This document shows, piece by piece, positions 25,102 to 34,269 of a DNA stretch of 64,000 bases. This stretch comes from Vibrio sp. Y2-5 (GTDB lineage Bacteria; Pseudomonadota; Gammaproteobacteria; Enterobacterales; Vibrionaceae). Each line of letters starts with the position of its first letter. The first letter of the stretch is position 1. The notes below the pieces were generated by a model. That model made no database searches and had not been told where the DNA came from. It saw only the letters and a program-made list of their open reading frames with translations. The stretch spans positions 744,001 to 808,000 of the forward strand of contig NZ_JACVEG010000002.1 in the NCBI RefSeq assembly GCF_014596725.1. The letters run 5' to 3'. A program made the translations under genes and the position numbers.

Positions 25102-26139
25102 ATGCAACTACATACGAAGAAAAAGCTAAGTGCTTACGTTCAAGCGGTAGCGAAACAAAACGGCGTGGAAGACGCCACAGAGATGTTTAATGTCTCGCCA
25201 ACGGGTACGCAGCGCATCATCGCGGCCATTCGTGAAAGTAACTGGTTCCTTAGCCGTATCAACATCGTCACAGTGAAAAACCAGATTGGTGAAGCGATTG
25301 GTTTAGGCGTCAGTGGCATGATTGCCAGCCGCACGGACACATCCGGCGATGGTGAGCGTAAACCAAAAGACTACCACGGCATGAAAGCCATGCCGTATGC
25401 CTGTGTTCAAACCAACTTTGACACTGCTATTCGCTACGCCAAGCTTGATGCTTGGGCGCATATGAAGAACTTCAACACCATTGTGTCGAAGCACACTCGT
25501 GAGCAGATTGACGCCAACAAAATCACGGTCGGTTGGTACGGTAAATCGGCGGAGCCGAATACGAATGCAGCCGCAAACCCGAACGGTGAAGACGTTAACA
25601 AAGGCTGGTTCCAAGCCATGCGCGACCACAACACCGAGCGTTTGATTACCGAAGGCGTAGAAGCCTCTGGTGTTATCAAAATTGGTGAAGGCGGTGATTT
25701 CAACAACCTCGACCTTGCGGTTCTGAACTTGAAAAACCTGCTGCACCCAGCATGTGAAAACGACTCCGATCTGATTGCGATTGTCGGCTCAGACTTGCTG
25801 GCTTACGAGAAAGCGAAGTTCTATGACTCGCACGGCAACACACCAAGCGAGAAAAGCAAAATCCAAGAACGTCAAGTGATTGGTACTTACGGTGGTTTGC
25901 CTGCGGTATCCGTTCCGGGCTTCCCTTCAACGGGAATCATGGTCACAAGCTACGATAACCTGTCTATCTACATTCAGGAAGATTCAGTTCGTCGCACGGT
26001 TGGTCAGAAGAATGACAAGAAAGACCAAATGGAAAACTTTGAGTCAATGAATATGGCTTACGTTATCGAGCAGCTAGAAAAAGTAGCAGCAGTGGAATTC
26101 GACAACGTGAAGATTCTGATCAATGGCGAATGGGTGTAA
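25102..26139 (+). CDS. N: Major capsid protein, P2 gpN type
   Basis: A 345-residue HK97-fold capsid protein. Its start (KKLSAYVQAVAKQNGVEDATEMFNVSP) and middle (GNTPSEKSKIQERQVIGTYGGLPAVSVPGFP) agree with the gpN family. The N-terminus is probably cut by gpO. A long inverted repeat separates it from the next gene. Confidence 0.85.
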   Translation: MQLHTKKKLSAYVQAVAKQNGVEDATEMFNVSPTGTQRIIAAIRESNWFLSRINIVTVKNQIGEAIGLGVSGMIASRTDTSGDGERKPKDYHGMKAMPYACVQTNFDTAIRYAKLDAWAHMKNFNTIVSKHTREQIDANKITVGWYGKSAEPNTNAAANPNGEDVNKGWFQAMRDHNTERLITEGVEASGVIKIGEGGDFNNLDLAVLNLKNLLHPACENDSDLIAIVGSDLLAYEKAKFYDSHGNTPSEKSKIQERQVIGTYGGLPAVSVPGFPSTGIMVTSYDNLSIYIQEDSVRRTVGQKNDKKDQMENFESMNMAYVIEQLEKVAAVEFDNVKILINGEWV

Positions 26140-26162
26140 TCACCCTTAACTAACACCCCACC

Positions 26163-26233
26163 AATGCAGGCGCTTTCACGTTGTCAATCAAGCTCAGGCT
26201 TAGGTTGTTATACGTGCAATGTCTGCCTGCATT
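26163..26233 (+). repeat. Inverted repeat between capsid and head-completion genes
   Basis: AATGCAGGC (26,163) and GCCTGCATT (26,225) are perfect complements across a 53-base loop in a 109-base intergenic gap. Could fold in the mRNA; no T-run, so not a simple terminator. Confidence 0.45.
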
Positions 26234-26248
26234 CCCTCAAGGTGATTT

Positions 26249-26698
26249 ATGGAATACGTAGGTAATAAAAACGAAACGTACACCTCCGTGCTGGCAGCAA
26301 CGGACAACTTCCCTGAACTCAAAATTTCAGAGTTTCAGTCTCTGTTTAATTTCCTTAGCAATGAAACAGAGGCAGGCATTCTGCAACAGGCGAAAGTATC
26401 GCGCATCAAAGTGCATCGTGAACTCGTGGACACCATTGCCCAGTACGACGACTTAACCGCGCTGTCGGTCGATAAGTTTGGTGATGAAGAATCCGGCACC
26501 ACGCTTTACACCCAAGCGGTGTTTGCATTAACCGCCAGTGAGCTGATTGGCATCAAGCTAAGTACAGATTCCACAGCCGAAGCGGCAGAAAGGCAAGAGG
26601 CTCTGAACAGCAAAAAATACCACTGCGAAGTGCAGTACCGCCAAGCGGTCGACATGCTCATTCATGGTAAAGAAACCTACTGCTTTGAGGTGGTGTAA
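26249..26698 (+). CDS. L: Head completion protein, P2 gpL type
   Basis: A 149-residue protein of the gpL family, which closes the portal after packaging and makes the head ready for tail joining. The central GILQQAKVSRIKVHREL and the ending YCFEVV are usual landmarks. Its TAATG stop overlaps the gpR start. Confidence 0.7.
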   Translation: MEYVGNKNETYTSVLAATDNFPELKISEFQSLFNFLSNETEAGILQQAKVSRIKVHRELVDTIAQYDDLTALSVDKFGDEESGTTLYTQAVFALTASELIGIKLSTDSTAEAAERQEALNSKKYHCEVQYRQAVDMLIHGKETYCFEVV

Positions 26699-27162
26699 TG
26701 AAAGCACTTCAAAGCCTGACGGACTTGTTCAAAAAGCACATTGTGGATGCAAAGAACTTCGCAGTGTGGGCGGAAGATGGCGCTCTGTTTTGTGGCCAAG
26801 ATGAATTCGTCGATGGGTTTGAAATTGAATACACCGCCATCGTGTACATGCAGGACGTTAAAGTGCAGCCGCACATTCTAATGATGCACCTTGTTTCTTG
26901 GCTCAACACTTACGACCCGTATCGCCAGGAAAAAGGTTTAGCGTTCCCAAGCTTCGCGACAGAGCTACTCGATAAAGGTCACTGTGATATCAAAATCAAA
27001 ATCGACCTTCGGGAAAGCTTCTCACTGGAAGAAAGTCCACAAGGTGATTGGAAGCAAAACGGAGAGCGATACGAATGCGTCAGCGAGTTCCAAGCCCGAG
27101 CAAATGAAGACGACCTTGGCGAACTGATCTTATTCGTGGGGCATTTGGATGACTTGCCATGA
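26698..27162 (+). CDS. R: Tail completion protein, P2 gpR type
   Basis: A 154-residue tail-completion protein. The FEIEYTAIVYMQDVK and HILMMHLVSWLNTYDPYRQ segments and the following KIKIDLRESFSLEE fit the gpR pattern. Overlaps gpS by 4 bases. Confidence 0.75.
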   Translation: MKALQSLTDLFKKHIVDAKNFAVWAEDGALFCGQDEFVDGFEIEYTAIVYMQDVKVQPHILMMHLVSWLNTYDPYRQEKGLAFPSFATELLDKGHCDIKIKIDLRESFSLEESPQGDWKQNGERYECVSEFQARANEDDLGELILFVGHLDDLP

Positions 27163-27698
27163 GCGAGTTAACTCTAAGAACGCCAGATCAGTTAACCCAA
27201 GTGGTTGAGCGTTTGGTGTTAACTGCGACTGAAAAGCTGGATTTGAACCGCCGTATGGCGAATCACGCACGGCAGTTCTTTCGCGCTCAAATTCGGGCGC
27301 AACGAGACATCGACAACAACCCGTATCAAAGCCGCACAAGGCGCAAGCGTGTGGATCTGAAAGACGGTACCACAGCTAAGAACACCGTAAACAACAAGAA
27401 CATGTTGATGGGGATATCCAAAGCCCTGCGAACCAAAGCAGACGACAAAAGCTTTGAAGTCGGTCTTTCTGGTGTGGCTGGACGAATCGGACAAGAGCAC
27501 AACCAAGGCAGTCAATTGTCATTCACCACCAAAGTAAATGGCTTTTTTGATAGCAAGACCGGACGTTGGCAAGGCGGTCGTCGGGTAAAACAAAACTACA
27601 CCATGCCACAACGTACATTCATCGGTTGGACGCCAGCGTTAGAGCGCGAGCTTCTGGCCATGGCAGCAGAACACTTTACAACAGACGTGGAAAGTTAA
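27159..27698 (+). CDS. S: Tail completion protein, P2 gpS/virion morphogenesis type
   Basis: A 179-residue basic protein with an RIGQEHNQGSQ segment and a PQRTFIGWTPALERELLAM ending, both usual in the phage virion morphogenesis (gpS) family. It joins head and tail. The next ATG follows its stop without a gap. Confidence 0.75.
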   Translation: MSELTLRTPDQLTQVVERLVLTATEKLDLNRRMANHARQFFRAQIRAQRDIDNNPYQSRTRRKRVDLKDGTTAKNTVNNKNMLMGISKALRTKADDKSFEVGLSGVAGRIGQEHNQGSQLSFTTKVNGFFDSKTGRWQGGRRVKQNYTMPQRTFIGWTPALERELLAMAAEHFTTDVES

Positions 27699-27902
27699 AT
27701 GGCAACCATCAAAATCAAACCACTTAACGGGCTAATCGTGCGCGATCCAGAAACCCGTGAACCTCTCAAGGTAGAGGGTGAAGAAAAACCGCGTAACCCT
27801 TACTGGCTGCGTCGTCTTAAAGAAAAATCGGTTGAGTTGGTCGGCACTAATGTGACCAAAACAGCTAAGAAAACCGTAGCCACCAAGGAGGCTGACCAAT
27901 GA
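27699..27902 (+). CDS. Small conserved tail protein
   Basis: A 67-residue basic protein (IKIKPLNGLIVRDPETREPL start, then PYWLRRLK). It resembles short DUF2635-type proteins placed right before the sheath gene in Mu- and K139-like phages. Overlaps the sheath gene by 4 bases. Structural role assumed from position. Confidence 0.6.
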   Translation: MATIKIKPLNGLIVRDPETREPLKVEGEEKPRNPYWLRRLKEKSVELVGTNVTKTAKKTVATKEADQ

Positions 27903-29032
27903 TTAGCTTTAGCGAAGTACCTAGCAGTGCTTATGTTCCGGGCATGTATGTCGAAATCGACAACAGCCTGGCGAACAGCGCGGAAGACCAACAGCTTTGT
28001 TTGGTGATCGGTAATGCGGTCGCAGACGCACCAACAGCACCCAATACCGTTGTGTTATGCATGGACGAAACCAAAGCAGCAACTCTGTTTGGTGCAACGT
28101 CTGACATCATAGACACCATCACTTACTTTCGTAAGCAAGATGAGAGCATGCCTATCTACGCAATCAGCGTATTGAATGGCGATACCATGTCAGCGTTAGC
28201 TGCCCTTGGTGATGTGCAGTACCACCACATCATCTGCTCGCTCAATGACGAAACCTCCATTCGTGATTTGGGTGAGTTCTTGGAAAAGCGTTATGAAGCT
28301 CTGCAGCAAATCCCCGGTGTCGCTTACGTGCCAAAACAAGGCACCAACGCTGAGCTCATCACCTTTGCTAACAAAAGCAACTGCCCACTAATTAGCTTTA
28401 TGCCAATTAACGCCTTAGGTAACTCTGCAAACGTTGCGCTATCCGATGCGGCGGCAATTGGCGCTTGGGCTGGTCAAATTGCGCCATCACTGGCCAATGA
28501 CCCGTGTCGCCCTTTGCAAACGTTAAAAATGGATGGTGTTTACTCGATTGCTGAAACCGAGTTCGACTGGGCAGAGCGTAACTTAATGCTGCACGAAGGC
28601 ATGGGGACATACACGGTCAACACTGCCAAAGAAGTATTGGTAGAACGTGCGGTCACGGCCTACACCGAAAACGCAGCAGGCATTGCCGATAACAGCTATC
28701 TCGACATCATGACGCCAGCGACAGCGATGTATTTTCGTCAGAAACAACGCTCTCGTATCTTGAGCAAATATGCACGTCACAAAGTAGCGAAGGACGGAAC
28801 TCGCTTTGCTCCTGGTCAAGTGATTGTCACGCCAAGCATGTTCAAAACGGAACTGTTGGCGCTGTACAAAGAACTCGAATACGCGGGCATTGTGCAGGAC
28901 TTTGACGGTTATAAAAAGTCGCTCATCGTTGAGCTGGACGATTCCAATAAACAACGCATCAACTATCAAGACTCACCGCAGTTCGTGAACGGCTTGATTA
29001 TCGTTGCAGGCAAAATTCAATTTAGGAAGTAA
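27899..29032 (+). CDS. Tail sheath protein, DUF2586 type
   Basis: A 377-residue contractile-sheath protein of the DUF2586 kind used by K139-like phages in place of P2 gpFI. The opening VPSSAYVPGMYVEIDNSLA, the LMPIN/AQIAP core and the C-terminal KYARHKVAKDGTRFAPGQV plus NGLIIVAGKIQF fit sheath C-terminal domains. Followed at once by the tube gene. Confidence 0.75.
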   Translation: MISFSEVPSSAYVPGMYVEIDNSLANSAEDQQLCLVIGNAVADAPTAPNTVVLCMDETKAATLFGATSDIIDTITYFRKQDESMPIYAISVLNGDTMSALAALGDVQYHHIICSLNDETSIRDLGEFLEKRYEALQQIPGVAYVPKQGTNAELITFANKSNCPLISFMPINALGNSANVALSDAAAIGAWAGQIAPSLANDPCRPLQTLKMDGVYSIAETEFDWAERNLMLHEGMGTYTVNTAKEVLVERAVTAYTENAAGIADNSYLDIMTPATAMYFRQKQRSRILSKYARHKVAKDGTRFAPGQVIVTPSMFKTELLALYKELEYAGIVQDFDGYKKSLIVELDDSNKQRINYQDSPQFVNGLIIVAGKIQFRK

Positions 29033-29035
29033 GCC

Positions 29036-29401
29036 ATGGGAACAAAAATCACTAGCCGTGCGGTATTAAACGCAGGCTCACTCGGTCGCCTCCCTATCAA
29101 AGAAGGAGCAGAAATCGGTTTTGGTAACCTCAAGCGTGAAGCCGTTATGGGTGATGATGGCGTATTGGGGCACACCGAAGTATACGAAGGCGCGCCGTAT
29201 ATCAAATGCACCATTGTTCACGCTAAAACCACCGATGAAGATGCCATCAAAGCCTTTGTGGATGAAAGCATCACAATCGAAACCAACAGTGGCAAAAACT
29301 ACACCCTGACAGATGCGTGGACGGTTGACCCACTGACACTGAATGTCAAAGACGGTCAGTTAGAAGTGCTGTTTAACGGCTATGAAATGATCCCTCAATA
29401 A
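29036..29401 (+). CDS. Tail tube protein, DUF2597 type
   Basis: A 121-residue tube protein pairing with the sheath gene before it. DUF2597 marks: GSLGRLPIKEGAEIGFGN, YIKCTIVHAKTTDE and LEVLFNGYEMIPQ at the end. It forms the inner tube through which DNA passes. Confidence 0.75.
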   Translation: MGTKITSRAVLNAGSLGRLPIKEGAEIGFGNLKREAVMGDDGVLGHTEVYEGAPYIKCTIVHAKTTDEDAIKAFVDESITIETNSGKNYTLTDAWTVDPLTLNVKDGQLEVLFNGYEMIPQ

Positions 29402-29411
29402 GGAGCTTGGC

Positions 29412-30122
29412 ATGCTATCTATTTTGAAAAAACGTCAGGCTCAACAACGACAACAAGAGGCGCCCAAGCCGCAAGTTGTGGACGTGGCCAAAAGCGTAGC
29501 AGAGGGTTTAACAGTGAGTTCAATCATTGCGGATAAACCTTGGGAAGAAACCCAGCTCATGCTCAAGAAAGATTTGGAGTACGTAAGAACCTTAGCCGGC
29601 TCTCAAGAGAAAGACCCGTACAAAGAAGAGCTGGTGAATAAGTACCGACCTGTTGTTGAAAAGTTATTAGAGTCACACAGCAATCTCGAAAACCTCGATG
29701 TGATCTGGTGGTTCTATCAGTGGCAAATTGACCTTGGGAAACTGCCTGAAGTGCATGACCAATTGCGTGAAGCAATCGACAAAGGTTTAGAAACCCCGCA
29801 AAACTGGAAAGTGAACGGTCAAACAGGCTACTGCGATATTGTGTTCAAGTACTCTTCTACAGCTCACGACCAGAAACAGGAGTTCAACCGTGACTATCTG
29901 ATTCAAGCTGTGAGTGATTTGCAACAAGGTAAGCTGGCAACTAATGCACCACTAAAAGTAAAAATGTTCAAACTAGTTGGTGATTGGCACTACGAGAACG
30001 GCGAGAAAGAGCAAGCCTATGCCATGTATGAATTAGTAATGAAGCTTGACCCAAGTAAAGGTGGCCGCAAAGGCAGACTTAACGAACTGAAGGAAGAACT
30101 GGGCTATGGCGACAGCAATTAA
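29412..30122 (+). CDS. Terminase small subunit, P2 gpM-like
   Basis: A 236-residue protein of the gpM type: ENLDVIWWFYQWQIDLGKL and REAIDKGLETPQNWK match the helical region of the P2 terminase endonuclease subunit. In P2 the M gene follows the capsid gene, whereas here it follows the tail tube, so the order differs. Overlaps the tail chaperone gene by 17 bases. It could instead be an unrelated helical protein; confidence is moderate. Confidence 0.55.
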   Translation: MLSILKKRQAQQRQQEAPKPQVVDVAKSVAEGLTVSSIIADKPWEETQLMLKKDLEYVRTLAGSQEKDPYKEELVNKYRPVVEKLLESHSNLENLDVIWWFYQWQIDLGKLPEVHDQLREAIDKGLETPQNWKVNGQTGYCDIVFKYSSTAHDQKQEFNRDYLIQAVSDLQQGKLATNAPLKVKMFKLVGDWHYENGEKEQAYAMYELVMKLDPSKGGRKGRLNELKEELGYGDSN

Positions 30123-30536
30123 GAACCAAGCGGAAACACGTACAGCAACACTGGCAACGCCCATCATTAAAGACGATGTGGAAATCAGAACTGTTGAAAT
30201 CCAGAAGCCGAACTCTGGCAACCTTCGTGGTTTAAGTTTGATTGATGTGTGCGAAATGAAGTTTGAGGCGGGTGAAGTTTTGCTGCCTCGCATTTCATCC
30301 CTTAACGAGCGTGATGTGCTGAACCTAGCACCAGAGAACTGGGCGCCATTGCTCACAACTATCGCCTCTTTTTTCGTGAACACGGAACACTGATAGAGCG
30401 AGTAGAAGATTTTTATGCCGATATCGCCGTTGCCTTTCACTGGCCTCCTAGCGAAATAGACGCACTCAGCTACGACGATTTATTACTGTTCCGCGAACTC
30501 GCACGGCAGAGAACCCAACAAGAAGAGAGCGATTAG
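30106..30536 (+). CDS. Tail assembly chaperone pair gpE / gpE-E' with programmed -1 frameshift
   Basis: The unshifted product ends at 30,393 (95 residues). A slippery heptamer T TTT TTC at 30,369-30,375 lies in the right frame; a -1 shift there continues without a stop to 30,536, adding LFFREHGTLIERVEDFY and onward to RTQQEESD. This is the P2 E/E' and lambda G/GT type of tail-chaperone frameshift, with the tape-measure gene next. The longer product recruits the tape measure protein while the shorter coats it. Confidence 0.75.
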
Positions 30537-30546
30537 CTCTCTTTTT
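30523..30546 (+). terminator. Terminator-like hairpin before the tape-measure gene
   Basis: AAGAGAGC and GCTCTCTT pair around GATTA and are followed by TTTTTG. The E' stop lies next to the loop. As the tape-measure gene follows by 18 bases, it would act as a partial attenuator within the operon. Confidence 0.6.
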
Positions 30547-30563
30547 GCATTAAGGACACTGAT

Positions 30564-32450
30564 ATGAAAATGAACCTGTCTGTGGTGATGGGGATGAAAG
30601 ACAAAGTTTCCGCACCACTGAAAGGCATGGCGAGTGAGTCAGACCACTACGCCAAAGCCATCAAGAAAATTCAGAAAGCCCAAGCGGATGACTCTGCGGC
30701 GATGGGTATGATTGGCTCATTCCAGAACACCAAAAAGGCAATGAACCAAAATACTATTTCCATTGCCGCCGCCAGTGAAAAGCTTAAAGAACTGCAAGCC
30801 AAAGCGACCGCAGCGGGTAAACCGACTGCAGCGCTAACAGAGAAAATTGCCAAGCAGCAAGAACGGGTCAACAAGCTCACCAATGAGCAAGACACTTATA
30901 AAAAACACTTAATCAAACTAGGCGGTGAGCTGAAGAAAACGGGCGTCAAAGTTCACGACCTAGATGGTGAAAACAAACGTCTTGAGAAAAGCTACAAAAA
31001 GCACGGAGCTGAAGTCACCAAGCTCAGTAAGAAGTACGCGATCTTAAAAGGCGCAATGTCACCACTGCAAAAACTAAACAGCAAAATACGCTTACCCAGT
31101 GTAGCTGGTGCGGCTGTTGGTAAAGGCACAGCGTTACTTGGTGGATTGAGCCTTGCAGGACTGGCTGCGGAGGTGAATAGCAGTGCCGCCGAAATGGACA
31201 AGCTCGCTAAGAAGTCCGCAAACCTACAACTGCCGATTAGCGAACTACAGGCCATGCAATCGCAAGCAGAACATGCAGGTGTCAGTTCCGACAGCCTTTC
31301 CGCATCGATGACGCGCTTCACCCGCCGCTTGGGTGTATTACAACAAACGGGCAAAGGCGCATTAGGTAGCTATCTTAAGCAGAGTAAGAACGGGCTGTTT
31401 AAAGATTTAAAAGGTGCTGAAAACAACCAACAAGCCTATCAAATGCTTCTTGAATCTTTCTCTAAACTGAAAACAGCGCAAGAACAAATGGCGTTTGCCG
31501 ATGCCGCCTTTGGTGACAGTGGCCGTGAAATGCTCATCATGCTCCGTGAAGGTACACAAGGCTTAACGGCGGCACGAAAAGAACTCAATGACTTAGGCGG
31601 TGGCGCAACTGCAGAAGATGCCGCCAAAGCGGAAGCCTATAACGATGCTGTGCAGCGAATCTCTGAAAGTATTCGCTCCATCAAGTTTGCAGCACTTGCT
31701 CCCATTATGGAAAAAGCCACCAAGCTATTTACCGAGTTCACCAACAAATTCAAAAACGCCCAGTGGCGTACTGAGTTTATGGATAAGGTGATTCAAACAG
31801 TCAACGGGCTTTATCAAGGGTTAGAATTCCTAGGCAAAGGGCTGATTTTTGTTACGCAGAACTTCAAAGGCATTATTGCTGCCCTCGCCATTTTCAAAGT
31901 CGCGTTGATTGGTATTAACGCCGTGATCATGGCAAACCCTATCGGCATGATGGTCGCCGCTATTGGTGCAGCGATTATCGCGATCACTTACTTAGTCGAT
32001 AAGTTCGTGGGTTTAGACAAAGTGATTAACTGGGTAAAAGAGCAATTCAACAGCCTATGGAACGGCATTAAAAAGCTCATCAATATGCTGCCAGATTCGC
32101 TCATCCCCGACGGCTGGAAAACGGGCATTAGCGAAGCAGGGAGCGAAGTTGATAACCTCGCGAACAAACTCGAAAACATTAAAGACAAGAACGCCACGTT
32201 GGGCATCACAACCAATGAAACCCACAACCAAACCGAGCGCAAGAAAACCTATGCCGACTATCAAAATAGCAGCCTGAAAACGCCAAGTACCTACGATCAA
32301 TATCAACCTCTAAAGAACCAAACGTTAAACAGCAAATCGGAAGTGTCGCTGACCATTAAATCAGAGAAACCCGTGACGGTTGACAAAGCCAAGAGCGAGA
32401 AGGGCATGGATTTGAATCTGGATTTGGGTGATATGGGTTTTAGTTATTAA
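30564..32450 (+). CDS. Tail tape measure protein
   Basis: A 628-residue protein with a long helical N-terminal half (KELQAKATAAGKPTAALTEK and similar), a central region, a hydrophobic segment (IIAALAIFKVALIGINAVIMANPIGMMVAAIGAAIIAI, about 435-475 read in pieces) and a charged C-terminus. Its length sets tail length, and it is shorter than P2 gpT (815), so a shorter tail is likely. RBS AAGGA 10 bases upstream. Confidence 0.85.
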   Translation: MKMNLSVVMGMKDKVSAPLKGMASESDHYAKAIKKIQKAQADDSAAMGMIGSFQNTKKAMNQNTISIAAASEKLKELQAKATAAGKPTAALTEKIAKQQERVNKLTNEQDTYKKHLIKLGGELKKTGVKVHDLDGENKRLEKSYKKHGAEVTKLSKKYAILKGAMSPLQKLNSKIRLPSVAGAAVGKGTALLGGLSLAGLAAEVNSSAAEMDKLAKKSANLQLPISELQAMQSQAEHAGVSSDSLSASMTRFTRRLGVLQQTGKGALGSYLKQSKNGLFKDLKGAENNQQAYQMLLESFSKLKTAQEQMAFADAAFGDSGREMLIMLREGTQGLTAARKELNDLGGGATAEDAAKAEAYNDAVQRISESIRSIKFAALAPIMEKATKLFTEFTNKFKNAQWRTEFMDKVIQTVNGLYQGLEFLGKGLIFVTQNFKGIIAALAIFKVALIGINAVIMANPIGMMVAAIGAAIIAITYLVDKFVGLDKVINWVKEQFNSLWNGIKKLINMLPDSLIPDGWKTGISEAGSEVDNLANKLENIKDKNATLGITTNETHNQTERKKTYADYQNSSLKTPSTYDQYQPLKNQTLNSKSEVSLTIKSEKPVTVDKAKSEKGMDLNLDLGDMGFSY

Positions 32451-32615
32451 ATGAACATAAGAGCAGGCTTCGCAATTTGTTCTTTGCTTTATGTTTCAAT
32501 TCTAATCTTAATAAAACATACTTACATTTATGTATATAGCATTTTGCATTTAATAGAGTTCTTCGTTGTTATCAACGACGATATTAAAAATGGCTTCGAC
32601 GAAATCGTTCTATAG
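32451..32615 (+). CDS. Possible 54-residue membrane peptide
   Basis: An open frame that begins directly after the tape-measure stop. Two hydrophobic stretches (FAICSLLYVSILILI and YIYVYSILHLIEFFVVI) suggest a membrane peptide. No ribosome binding site is obvious, and it could be chance or a decayed gene. The following 300 bases (32,616-32,923) hold no convincing gene, only a fragment resembling the tape-measure end. Confidence 0.35.
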   Translation: MNIRAGFAICSLLYVSILILIKHTYIYVYSILHLIEFFVVINDDIKNGFDEIVL

Positions 32616-32923
32616 AGCTTTTTCTCTTTACGCACCACGGGGCATCACTACCACTGAAAAGTTAAAATATGGATAGCAAATTGCAAGTTTAGCTAACCTT
32701 TAAATAAAATAAGTCTGTAACGGTAGATAATACTAAAGTTCCGAAGGAAACAGCCTTTAAGGAAATATATGTTAATAGAGAAGGTCTTTTGAACAGAATG
32801 GTTTTTAATCAAGAGTATATTCTGTGTTTGACCTTGATATTGTCCTTATTTTTATCATGCATCGATTTTGAAGTGGCTCCCCCCATTCTCTTGTAAGTAA
32901 TTGATTATACCGGTGTGACAATA

Positions 32924-33847
32924 TTAATCAGACATACTTAACAAATAACGCTGGATAGATAGTTTTTCGGGGACATGATAATGAAAGCCATCATTTACGT
33001 TAACCCATGTTCCATTTCGATCATACACACGTAAAGTTGGCAGCACTTTTGATTCTTCGCAACGCGCTGAAAAGGTAGATGATAGCAGTAAATGCGCTAA
33101 TAGAGCTGGCTGTGTAAAGAGTAGGTTGGGACTCCAGTAAGGAACTTCAAATGTTTCACAGTGCTCTAGCTCTTCAAAATGTTCTAGACAAGAAACATTG
33201 TTTATTAACTTGAGTGGGTGGCATGTGAGTAAAACAGATAACGATTGGAAGCCGGATAATCCAATAACACCATAGCTATTTATTTGATTATCACCATTTC
33301 GCTCGAATTCTATAGATGTATATTTAAACCATTCCGATGAAAGACCATTCGCACAAGCGTAAAAATCAGTTCTATTTTTAATCACATCAAATGGCTTAAC
33401 TTTAGTGCTATCCAACTGAGGTAAATAATCAAATATATTTAGTTTAGAACAAAATTCATTTAGGTATACTCTGAGAAGCTGAAATCTTGTTTCCGCTGCT
33501 AAAGCGTGCTCTTCTTCGTTTATTAGTGGTCCTAACTGATGAAAAATATCGTGGCTAGTCAATATGGCAGCGAATTTGTCACCATTTGAGCTATTTTTGT
33601 TGATCAAAATGGCTATTAGCTGTTCTATAGTATCAACATATGTTTTTAAATATCGCTCTGATACTTTCTTCTTTTCAGTCTTTACATAAACCAAACCAGT
33701 CCATATTAGTGATGCAGTAGCTACTATTGAAGCAAGCATCATTAAAATAAGTTGATGTATATTATTTACTTGACCATTCCATCTATTGAATACGATCATT
33801 ATTAGGATGTACACAATTATTGTTAATGTAATTGTCTTTTGGAACAT
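32924..33847 (-). CDS. Membrane-anchored lysogenic protein, unknown
   Basis: A 307-residue protein on the opposite strand to the late operon, so likely expressed in the lysogen. Two transmembrane helices at the N-terminus (TLTIIVYILIMIVF and LILMMLASIVATASLIWTGL) are followed by a soluble, AT-rich, helical region on one side of the membrane. No family recognised. By position near the attachment end it fits the cargo slot in which P2-like phages keep exclusion or defence genes. Confidence 0.55.
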   Translation of the reverse strand: MFQKTITLTIIVYILIMIVFNRWNGQVNNIHQLILMMLASIVATASLIWTGLVYVKTEKKKVSERYLKTYVDTIEQLIAILINKNSSNGDKFAAILTSHDIFHQLGPLINEEEHALAAETRFQLLRVYLNEFCSKLNIFDYLPQLDSTKVKPFDVIKNRTDFYACANGLSSEWFKYTSIEFERNGDNQINSYGVIGLSGFQSLSVLLTCHPLKLINNVSCLEHFEELEHCETFEVPYWSPNLLFTQPALLAHLLLSSTFSARCEESKVLPTLRVYDRNGTWVNVNDGFHYHVPEKLSIQRYLLSMSD

Positions 33848-34078
33848 TTTATCTCCGTATGCGTAGGTGACTAAGTCTGAATATTTAACAATAGAAACTA
33901 TTTAGTAAATAAGAACTACGACATATCTAACATATTAATGTTTTTTATTCCGTATTTGGACTGGAATTGTGAGCATTCTATATATATTTTTCAAATTCAG
34001 TGCATTAAAACTAGCGTTTATCCCAAAATGGTGGACTCACTGCCAGATTAAAGTTGGGTATTGAAATTAGGAAGGAGT
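33848..34078. other. AT-rich intergenic region
   Basis: About 230 bases between the leftward membrane-protein gene and the next short open frame. It must contain the promoter of the membrane protein. I see no repeat, hairpin or gene here that I would report. Confidence 0.5.
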
Positions 34079-34192
34079 GTGGGAAAACATCCGAACGGTA
34101 TTAACCCAGAGCGAAAAGCGCATATTAGAAAAAACGGGCTCGCTAAAGCCCGACCATTAAGTAATACAAGATGGCAAAATGACAAGAAATGA
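34079..34192 (+). CDS. Possible 37-residue basic peptide
   Basis: Open frame from GTG 34,079 with GGAAGGAG just upstream; it encodes a very basic peptide (GKHPNGINPERKAHIRKNGL then RWQNDKK). It may be a real small protein or the end of a decayed gene. No family recognised. Confidence 0.35.
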   Translation: MGKHPNGINPERKAHIRKNGLAKARPLSNTRWQNDKK

Positions 34193-34269
34193 ATAAAAAG
34201 TCAGGGAAGTCTACGACCTTTAAAAACTCTCCTAAACTGTTAATTACATAAAAGAATGGAGGTTGCGAA

